DNA from: Phellopilus nigrolimitatus
Taxonomy: Eukaryota > Basidiomycota > Agaricomycetes > Hymenochaetales > Hymenochaetaceae
NCBI GenBank assembly: GCA_021029095.1
Contig: JAJOHG010000049.1
Span: 62,001-126,000, forward strand
Direction of reading: 5' to 3'
DNA: 64,000 nt
The position numbers and the translations under genes are program-made. Positions 55,784 through 64,000 of this stretch are shown piece after piece. The notes beneath the pieces were generated by a model. The model saw only the letters and a list, made by a program, of their open reading frames with translations. It did no database searches and was not told the DNA's origin. Numbering within the stretch: position 1 is the stretch's first letter; every line of letters begins with the position of its first letter.

Positions 55784-57260
55784 ATGGCAGCATCGATAGA
55801 TACTACGAATAGTGATAATAATGAAGAGACAACTCTAGCTCGCCTTGAGAATCTGAGCCTTACAAAGCAAGTCGTCCTCGACGAAATCAACCCGGAGACG
55901 CTGCCTCCAGATCTCAAGAAGGAAGGCAGTGATTGGTCCGCGATATTCAGCCCGAAGGTAAAGCGCGTTCTCGACGTGAACTTGGTCCACACCTTGATCC
56001 ACAAGAGGTTCGTTCTCGTGTTTCTTGCAAATGGCTTGCATGTTGATTTCATACTATCCAGCGTTGTGTGTTGCGTACGCTTCTCCGCGGATGGCAAGTT
56101 TCTCGCAACAGGCTGCAACCGGATTGCCCAGATCTTTGACACGAAGACAGGCGCAAAGACTTGGTTTGTGCCGTCCCTCGTTCTCGATCCTAGCTCGTCT
56201 GACACGGACTGAACAGCATCCTGAACGATGACTCAGCGAGCCTGTCTGGAGATTTGTACATCCGGAGTGTCTGCTTCAGCCCCGATGGAAAGCTGCTTGC
56301 GACGGGTGCAGAGGATAAGCAGATCAGGGTGTATTGTCGGCATCGACGTCTTTCTTTATAGCGGTGTTTTAACTGATCACCGGTCGGCATCTTATCTTGC
56401 AGATCTGGGACATCGCCAAGAAACGCATCCGTCGTGTCTTCGAGGGCCACCAGCAGGAGATCTACTCCCTCGACTTCTCCAAGGATGGCCACCTTATCGT
56501 GTCGGGCTCAGGAGACCGCACCGCACGTATCTGGGATATAGAGAACGGCGCACAGAAGGTCCTCGAGCATAACGAGCCAGAAGGTGTGGATGCGGGTGTG
56601 ACGACCGTCGCCATCTCACCCGACGGCCGCCTCGTCGCGGCTGGTTCACTCGACGCCGTCGTGCGCATCTGGGATGTCCAGACAGGTTTCCTCGTCGAGC
56701 GCCTCAGAGGCCACAGCGACACCGTGTACTCCGTCGCGTTCACTCCCGACGGGAAGGGCATCGTCAGCGGGAGCCTCGATAACACGCTCAAGCAGTGGGA
56801 CATCAGCGCGTTGCTGCGCAACCCCGCACGGAACGAGCCCCTCCCGCCGGCGTCGACGCCGTCGGGCGTGGGGCCCGGCGTGGGGCCGGTCGTCGCTGCG
56901 AACGGCACTGCGCGCAACAAGGAGGGCGGCGAGCGCGGGAGCATGAACACGCTCAACTTCACTGGACACAAGGACTACGTGCTGAGCGTCGCGGTGAGCC
57001 ACGACGGGCAGTGGGTCGTAAGCGGCTCGAAGGACCGCGGTGTGCAGTTCTGGGAGCAGCGCACCGCACAGGTGCAACTTATGCTTAAGGGTCACAAGAA
57101 CTCCGTCATCTCGGTCGACCTCAGTCCCGCGGGCGGTGTGCTCGCCACGGGCAGCGGGGACATGCAGGCGCGGATATGTGAGTCGCGCGTATCTTTTTCT
57201 TTACACGATTCTGGTTACTGATTGTCCAATCCACACTCAGGGAGTTACACGACGATCTAG
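55784..57260 (+). CDS. TUP1-like WD40 transcriptional co-repressor, short N-terminus
   Basis: Exons 55784-56007, 56062-56163, 56217-56328, 56403-57177 and 57241-57260 give 410 residues. The core is TUP1-specific: [136 protein letters not shown], a Pro/Gly linker, [20 protein letters not shown] and a final ARIWSYTTI. Seven blades are present. TUP1 normally tetramerises and binds Ssn6/Cyc8 through an N-terminal helical domain and a Gln/Pro-rich region; here the protein begins only about 45 residues before the core ([20 protein letters not shown]...). It may be a truncated paralogue unable to oligomerise, or have undetected upstream exons. Confidence 0.88.
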
Positions 57261-57847
57261 TCCTATAGTTTTGCTTTAAACTAGCGTGGATCGAATCGTG
57301 GCGATACTTGATTTGTCCATTCGTAAGAAAGGTGTATTGTTACGCTGCTTTCTTCTATTTTTCTTGCAATGTCTTCACGCCCTTTTCGTACTGCATTCAC
57401 TCCTCACATCATTCTATCCTTCCGAAAACCTCTCGATCATCTAGGATGCTTCGCTTTCTAGATGCGATACAGAGCTCTCCCTCTATGATCTCTTCTCCAG
57501 TGCGCGCAAAGCTGGGGAGTGGGACTGGAAAGCAGCAAATTAGTAATCATTTGTAAACGACGTAGATTGTGAATTGCGATACTCAATAAATAAACATTCT
57601 CTTCGACGCATAATTTGAAGCAACTTGTTTCCTTTGCTCGTATCTCTTTTTGCAACCTACACTCAACTGGTACTTAGCATCTGACTTTGTCTCGCAGAGA
57701 TCGAAGGTCAACTGACGAAAGAATGCGCGTTTACCAGCCGTATCATTTTCACTTCTAATCTTCGACTGAAAACTCATGAACTGAATGTATGAAATTAGAC
57801 TAATACAGCAATCGCGCTATAATACACAAAATCTGAATCCACAACGA
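57261..57847. other. Convergent intergenic region
   Basis: Lies between the 3' ends of the TUP1-like gene (plus) and the membrane-protein gene (minus). No gene recognised. Confidence 0.5.
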
Positions 57848-59653
57848 TCAATAAGCAGTCGAATCCTGCAGCCGCCATCGTCGCAGTGGGCCCCACCACC
57901 AGAGAGACCATGTCTCGCGACGCGGAGGAGGTTCGGGCCGTGTCTTGCGCCCTTCGCGTATTTCAGACTGGACTTGATGCTGAGATGAAATTAGGGATGG
58001 TGCTGATCTTACGTCCTGCTGTTCCTCCGCAGAAGTGGTAACGGCATCGTCTTGGACAAGTACCTCGCGATCCTGCTCGCCTACCAACTCCGCCTCGCGC
58101 CGTTCGCGCTCACGCAGGCCGAAGCTTCCGAGACCCCACCCGACGACTTCTGAGTCCACGACCGTCGTGTCCGGCGCCTCGTCACCGTAAGCCGCGCGCC
58201 GTCGGCGCATGCGTTCAAGCGCCTGGGAGTGTGCAGCGGTGAGATGCGCACGCCGCAGAAGGTGGTAAAAATGCGAGAGCGCAAGCAGGGGAGGGGAGGT
58301 GCGCAGCCGTGTGTAAACCCCGCTGCCGTTGGCAGTTGTGGTAGCGGCAGGTGAGCTTGTCGTCGAAGAGTTAGAACCGGAGACCGCCGCATCCGGCCTT
58401 ACGCCACGAGTGGTCATCTCGATGGACGACGAATTCGGATGATCGGCGACTGCGCTGACGATGCTGCCTGTTTTACGCACAAAACCAAGGGTTTCTGACG
58501 CATTCCGCCAGAGGGCCTGTGCCTTTTCTCTCCGGACGGACCTGCGAGCGGCGCGGGCCTTGCGCTTGCGGTCTCTGCGCTCCTCACGGCGAAGCAGCTC
58601 CTCGACCTCGCCTACGCCCCGGCCTCCCCCGACCCACCACCACCAGCCGAGAAAGCTTTGCCAGAGGACGACGACCCAGATGAGCTGCGGGAGCCACGTG
58701 TATTGGTCCTTGGTGGGGATGTACAAAAAGTTAAGCGCGCTGGAGATGAAGGCCAGTGTTAGGGCAGCACCGCCGAATGCGGCTGTGCCGCCATCGGTAC
58801 GCCAGGCTTGTTTACGATTCACTAGGAAGCCCCAGAGGAATAAGGCGGCGGTGAAAAGGAGGGACAGGGCAGCGTTGCAGGTGTTGCGGATGGTGGAGGC
58901 GACATCGACAACGGTCTGGGACTGCTGGACGGGAAGCAGTTCCATTGCAGCAGAAAGAACGGCGAGCGGGCCAAGGAGGCAGAGTATCAGACGTTGCTCG
59001 AGTCCGGAAGGATAAAGCAGAGTGAGGAACTGAATGTGTGTGATCTGGAACGTGAGGGCGTCAGCAAAAACAATTACGAGCGAGTAGATTGATGGGGAAC
59101 ATGCCTGAACTAGCGCAGATGTCGTTGCATCCATCGTGTACCACGCCGCGAGCTCGGCGGTCGTCCACGCAGCCGGTTCATACCCCGAGGAGCTGTTCGC
59201 TGGTGTAGGCGGCACGTCGACGGCAAGGTAGGTAAGCATGTATGGCCACTCCTGACTGTCCCGAAACGCCTGCGCAAGGATGACGCAGAGGGTTGCGATG
59301 ACAGAGATGAGGAGAGAAACCACGCCGGCGAGCTGAAGGACGTAGTTGAGCGGGGCAAGCGGCCAATGGTACTGTGCGGTGAAGAGCAAATGGATGAGCA
59401 GCACGGCGGTGAGCGCGAACACGATGCCGTTGAGCAAGATTTGTACAGGCAGCGAGCGCGCAAAGATAGGCTGTTTCTCCAGTATCGGGTTTTGTTCATA
59501 TCTGTCGAACAGTCAGTATCGGTGTCGGCGATGCATGTTCGTCTGGACGACGCACCCGTCCACACCGGAGTCGTCGGCGAGACAGAGCTGCACACTGAGC
59601 AGGATAATGACGAGAGCATTAATCCACAACGAGCCCAAGCTCTTTTTTGCCAT
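57848..59653 (-). CDS. Multi-pass membrane protein of unknown function
   Basis: Start MAKKSLGSLWINALVIILLS at 59653 (first hydrophobic segment, possibly a signal anchor), donor after GVDG, acceptor TTCGACAG, then YEQNPILEKQPIFARSLPVQ and one long exon. Hydrophobic spans: ILLNGIVFALTAVLLIHLLF, LQLAGVVSLLISVIATLCVI, SIYSLVIVFADALTF, LILCLLGPLAVLSAAMELLP, AALSLLFTAALFLWGFLV, GGAALTLAFISSALNFL and LIWVVVLWQSFLGWWWWVGG, about seven to eight in all. A basic stretch (LLRREERRDRKRKARAARRS) and a long Ser/Thr/Glu-rich cytosolic tail follow, ending in a Trp/Arg-rich block (ETWSLWWWGPLRRWRLQ). A family without a known role; possible receptor-like topology is only a guess. Confidence 0.75.
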
Positions 59654-59881
59654 TGACCAAGGAGACCCGTCGTCGTCAGTGCACGTCGGTCTTACTGCCG
59701 GTGCGTCGATGCGTCGATGCTGTGCTCCTGCCTCTTTGGTCTCATACCTCTTGCTCCACACAAGCTAAACAATTTCTCATATGAGATACTTTTCATACTT
59801 AGATGATAATTAAAAATATTATAATGTATTCGGTGCACCATGCAGTCTTTCAGTTCGACAGGGAAAATTATGGAGTTTCCG

Positions 59882-62733
59882 TCAAGCCTGAGTCCGACCT
59901 TCTTGCTCTCCTGACAGAGGCTCCTCGAGGGCCGCATCACTCTCGGCGGACGAGTTGGACGAGACCAACATATCAGCCGTGGTCGTATCAAGCTGCGCAG
60001 CCATCAGGGCGCGGAAGCGGGAATCGGGCCGGGACACCTTATCAAGACTGATATTAGAAAAGCAGGGGGGAAGATGAAGGAAGACTTACAAGTTGACGGT
60101 ATGTTCCAGACTCGGTGATCTTCCCGTCTAGTTATATCGCTGAGTAGAGTTCCTGACCACATGAAGAATTGAGAACACACCCTCGAGAACGACAATACGC
60201 TCTGCTCGCGCGATCGTGGACAGACGGTGGGCGACAATAAGACATGTAGTCCGTCGCGAACTCAGGATCTTGTCGATAGCGTCATTAACCTGGAAAATCC
60301 CGGTGAGAACCAATGTATAATGATCATATCGTAGATAGACTTACGCGGTACTCAGACGTCGCATCCAGCGAACTCGTCGCCTCGTCCATCGCGAGGATAG
60401 CCGGCTTCTTCAGTAGTGCCCGCGCGATGGCGAGCCGCTGCCTCTGCCCGCCGCTCAGGCTCAATCTGCCGACTACGGCACAAGATTCCTTTAGTGACAC
60501 GAATCAAGGGAAGGAGTATAACACGCACTCTCGGTGTCAAACCCATGCGGCATCCCCCACACGAATTCGCAATTTGCCTGGCGTGCTGCTTCTTCGACTT
60601 GTGCACGTGTTGCCTCTGGGTTCCCGAATGCGATATTCGACGCGATTGTCCCCGTAAACAGTACCGGGTCCTGCGGGACGACGCCGATGAGATTGCGCCA
60701 CGATGTGGTCGTGAATTCGCGGATGTCTGAAATGTTAGAACACTCAATGGCAAGAAACATGGCGGAGAGGTCGACTTCCGGCCTCACCTTGTCCGTCGAA
60801 TGTAATACGCCCCTTCAAAGGATCGTAGAAGCGGAGAAGCAATGACTGTACACTCGACTTGCCGCTTCCACTCTGACCGCTGGTTATACCTCAATCAGTT
60901 CGCGTGGGTCAGACCCGAAGAAAAAAAGTGCGCTCACACGATCGCCACGCTTTCGCCTACATCAAGCTTGAGGTCGAAGTTCTTCAGCACCTCCACGCCC
61001 TTCCGGCTCGGATACTCGAACGACACGTTCTCGAAATGTACGGCACCTGTGCGAGTGGTCACGACAGGCACACCGCTCGCTGAGATCGTGGGTTGCCGCT
61101 CTAAGAGCTCAAATATACGCGCGCCTGCTCCCACACCGCGCATTATGGATGCCTGATTCAAGGTGAGCTGCACTCGATCTGGTTTTTGTGTGAAGAATTG
61201 CTCACGAAAAATGATCTATCCGAGTAACGTATATTAGCTCCGTAAAGAAAAAAAGACGAGTAACTAACGTTAGCATTTGCAATCCGTTCCCGACATAGAC
61301 AGTGTACAGTAGCATGCTGGTAAGATCTCCAACGGAAATGACACCTTGAGACACAAGGCTGCCACCTGCAGGAATACTTCAGTAAAGCTTTCTCAATTTA
61401 ATAAAACGCAGACGGGTCATCGTACCGTATCCCAGCAGAGAAAGCAACGTGACGTTCCCGCTCCAACCAGTGGCACCGAAAAAATACCCGCTCGCCAAAG
61501 CCTCCTTACGCGCAAGACTAAGCACGAAATCACTCGGTTCGAGAATTTCCTTTCCTCCTGAGGCTGGGCATTGAAAGCCTGGACTGTACGGAGGGCGGAG
61601 AGGGACTCGGATGCGACCTTGGTCATCTCGCCCACGGCCTCTTGAGTGCGATTCGAGAGACGTTTAATATAGCGACCATAAAACACCTAGACAGCACCCG
61701 CTTATCAGAAGATATTCGATCGAAACCATACTAACAGAACATACAGCACCCAGAGAAACGGGAGGCACGACTGCCAACATGAGGGCCGTAAGGGTCGGAG
61801 ACAGGTAAAACATCGCTCCTACTATACCAATTTGAGCTTCCTTACACTATAGCAAGACCGATTGAGAACATACACCCAACAGAGGCCATAACGACGGCGC
61901 GTAGTCCGTCGCTCAGATTTTGTGTCAAGCTACATAGAAGATATCAGCTCACAAAGCACGGCCTAGCTGAGAATGTAGCTTACGCTTCACCGACTATACT
62001 TGAGTCCACGCTCAACCGACTAATCACATCGCCCTCTCCTTTCTCTACAAATTCAACTTCTTGCTGCAAAGCGCTAGCGTAAGTACGTTGCCGTAATTGG
62101 GCAACAATGCGCTGGCCGGATAGGCGCATGAGGATCGACCGACCCGCATTCGCCGCGGCGCCGATGGTGAATGCGGACAAGAGAAGGGCAGATGCTTGTA
62201 CAAGACTGAGTCCGAATGGTATTTGCTGCAAATCTCTTCAGCACATTTAATGTAAAAGGAAAAGCGCGATAACGAACTGGATTAGAGGATGCAAAAAAGT
62301 CTATGAGTTTTCCAATAGTAAAGGGGATTGATAAAGATACAGAGGAGGAGACTAAAAGCAGCCCAATGGCCATTATAAGAGGCTTTCGCTCTGATTTTGC
62401 GAGCGCGACTATTTTGCGAAAAGAGGAACCGCTGCCAGGTTGCGACCGGAAAGAAGCGGGGAGGAGTCGAGTGAGTATGCTCGATTTCTGTGGAGGCAAA
62501 GGAGGCTTTGCAGCGGAAAACCGCAGGGACGAAGTGTGGAATCGACGTCGGCTGTCAACCTCAGAACGTGTACCGCAAGCTATTGCTGTTGGACGCAACG
62601 CAGGATGCAATGCGCTTCTATGGCCATTGATAATGTCATGATACGGCCGACCAGAGATGAGCGCGCCTTGACATGGCGTACGACTGACTCTGGCACCGCT
62701 CAGAGCCAAAGAAACCACGATCCTTGTGCTCAT
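59882..62733 (-). CDS. Mitochondrial ABC half-transporter (Mdl1/ABCB10-like), one apparent frameshift
   Basis: Start [20 protein letters not shown] at 62733; the Arg/Ser-rich N-terminus with [13 protein letters not shown] fits a mitochondrial presequence. Membrane domain: [80 protein letters not shown]. Nucleotide-binding domain: [29 protein letters not shown] (Walker A), [13 protein letters not shown] (Q-loop), [20 protein letters not shown] (signature), [17 protein letters not shown] (Walker B), [20 protein letters not shown] (H-switch). The tail ends [15 protein letters not shown] at 59882. Near 61530 the frame reads KFSNRV then, shifted by one base, [20 protein letters not shown]; no intron can fit, so one base is missing or the gene is damaged. 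Other introns are normal. Confidence 0.88.
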
Positions 62734-63183
62734 GTCCTGCCTCGCGCAGACTCGCAGCGTGTTTCCCCCTGTTGCGGAGACAGTCTACCAGAAAGCCGAA
62801 AGATATGCACCAGGATCAAGGCAGCCAGTCCAAAGCATGAGAGTAACTTGTAGCTAACGGCAGCGCGGCGTGTCCTTGCGGCACACGGCCAGCGCCCTCG
62901 GTCACGTCATTTGTTTGTAAGACGAGTATCTTCCCTCTTTTTTCCGTTCTTTCTTTCGCTTTTATGAGACGATGCAGAAAGTGTATATACTTGACCATTA
63001 TGCTAATTGGCTAATTTGAAAAAATAAACTACGCGAGGCGAATAAATGATGCAGGACTTAGAGCAACACATGCATGATACACATGCAATGTTGCTGTAGA
63101 AAGACATAAACTCTGGACAAATGGCCGCGAGATGCAAGTGAACATGAGAAACAATAAGCTCACCCGCTGTCAAACAGAACCGT
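62734..63183. other. Intergenic, no feature seen
   Basis: Lies between the ABC transporter start and the clathrin light chain stop, both minus strand. Nothing recognised. Confidence 0.5.
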
Positions 63184-64000
63184 CTAATATCCTGCAGCGC
63201 CCGGCGCAGTATCACCCTCCCTCTTCAACCTCAGTAACACCTCCTTGAACCTGCCCAAATCCGTCGTGCCTGCCCCAGTGCGGCCCAGTGTCTTGCTTTG
63301 AGAATTCTGTAGGTCAATGTAGTCACAGATACGCGACCAAGTGGTTCCCGCAGAAAGTGAATCAGAAAACGAAGCGAGATATTCCGCCTCCTCTTGCCTG
63401 TGCAAAAGGAAAATTAGATTAAATAAACCACGTGTAAGAACGTGCAAACTCGGAGAACGGCAAGCCAGGAAATAAGCCCTACTTGTTTTCTTTAATGTTC
63501 CGTTCCTTCTTTGCATTGTACTCATCGTAGAACTGGTCGATAGAGTGCTCAGCCTTCGAGATAATTTCCTGCCGCCGGGCTTGCGAAGCCTCATCACGAG
63601 ATTTTATTTCCGCAGCCTGCTTTTCACGCCATACTCTAGGTGACGGAATAAGTGACCGTGTTTTGTTTTCAATTCAATACCCGATACTCACTTGATAACC
63701 TCCGGCTCATCCTCGTCAGGTAGAGGCTGCTGCAGAATCGGTGTCGAAGTGAAAGCCGAGGGCTGAGGACGAGGAGCAAACGGGGGCGGCGCTCCAAACG
63801 ATGGCTGCTGGGGCAGTTGAGGCACAGAAGGAGTTTGTGTCTGTCATCAGAAGTGAGATGCGTGAGGGACGATGCAAGGAACGATGCAACGCGTCAGAGA
63901 AACGTAGCTACGTACGGGACCGCCTATGTCGAGATCAGGGAATTGGTCCTCGAATCTCTCGATTTCGTCGTCTCCGGTGACCTTGACATCCCGCACAGGC
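63184..64000 (-). CDS. CLC1: Clathrin light chain, 3' part (5' end beyond window)
   Basis: Regulatory light chain bound to clathrin heavy chain on coated vesicles. Exons on the minus strand give VRDVKVTGDDEIERFEDQFP (at the window edge), DLDIGGP, a Pro/Gln-rich part (TPSVPQLPQQPSFGAPPPFA), PLPDEDEPEVIK, then VWREKQAAEIKSRDEASQAR, IISKAEHSIDQFYDEYNAKK, ERNIKENK and the last exon QEEAEYLASFSDSL, GTTWSRICDYIDLQNSQSKT and DLGRFKEVLLRLKREGDTAP ending GAAGY. The REWR.KQ..E...RDE..., KAE..ID.FYE.YN.KKE, GTTWERI and LLRLKREG.APGA.GY blocks are diagnostic. The N-terminal methionine lies beyond position 64000. Confidence 0.93.

Overview
The window looks like a piece of nuclear chromosome from a filamentous basidiomycete, probably an Agaricomycete. 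Genes carry many 50-80 nt introns with GT...AG borders and CTAAC/CTGAC-type branch sites. The gene families are typical of that group: a DUF6533 membrane protein, a psi-factor-producing oxygenase, a class II fructose-bisphosphate aldolase and a basidiomycete-style TUP1 WD40 protein. No ribosomal RNA, convincing tRNA, CRISPR or prokaryotic feature was seen.

Region 1 (1-16.5 kb) is a rearranged accessory block. A small gene resembling cytochrome c oxidase subunit VIIc/COX8 is present twice as a direct segmental duplication (1-1310 and about 7085-8430). A DUF6533 membrane-protein gene with its divergent upstream sequence is present twice as an inverted duplication (3.04-5.54 kb and 11.88-14.3 kb). 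The region also holds a Harbinger-like miniature element split by a hAT-like one (1752-2948), an intronless F-box gene (8.6-10.1 kb), and a 2.05-kb inverted-repeat element (14416-16465). That last element carries a decayed, intron-containing piece of the coatomer beta' gene and interrupts a reading frame.

Region 2 (17.4-26 kb) holds fructose-bisphosphate aldolase, whose gene model needs 12-nt and 6-nt microexons, a relic of a GFA/CENP-V-like gene, and a long haem peroxidase/P450-like fatty-acid dioxygenase of the Ppo family on the minus strand. Region 3 (26-33 kb) is gene-poor, with a small secreted protein and one unrecognised spliced gene. Region 4 (33-48 kb) holds housekeeping genes on the minus strand: NMN adenylyltransferase, a Drs2-type P4-ATPase flippase, an alpha/beta hydrolase, a broken 2-oxoglutarate oxygenase and a secreted GH5 glycosidase. 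Region 5 (48.8-64 kb) holds a MEMO1 pseudogene, an Erv14/cornichon cargo receptor, N-acetylglucosamine kinase (with two compensating indels), an N-terminally short TUP1-like repressor, a multi-pass membrane protein, a mitochondrial ABC transporter (with one apparent indel) and the 3' part of clathrin light chain.

The genes form no operon or obvious pathway cluster. Themes shared by neighbours are membrane traffic (flippase, cornichon, clathrin light chain, coatomer fragment) and mitochondrial function (COX8, ABC transporter), but this may be chance. The strongest unusual signals are the gene-capturing inverted-repeat element, the nested miniature transposons, the aldolase microexons and the TUP1-like protein without its usual N-terminal oligomerisation region. 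All calls come from reading the sequence by eye; no search was run.
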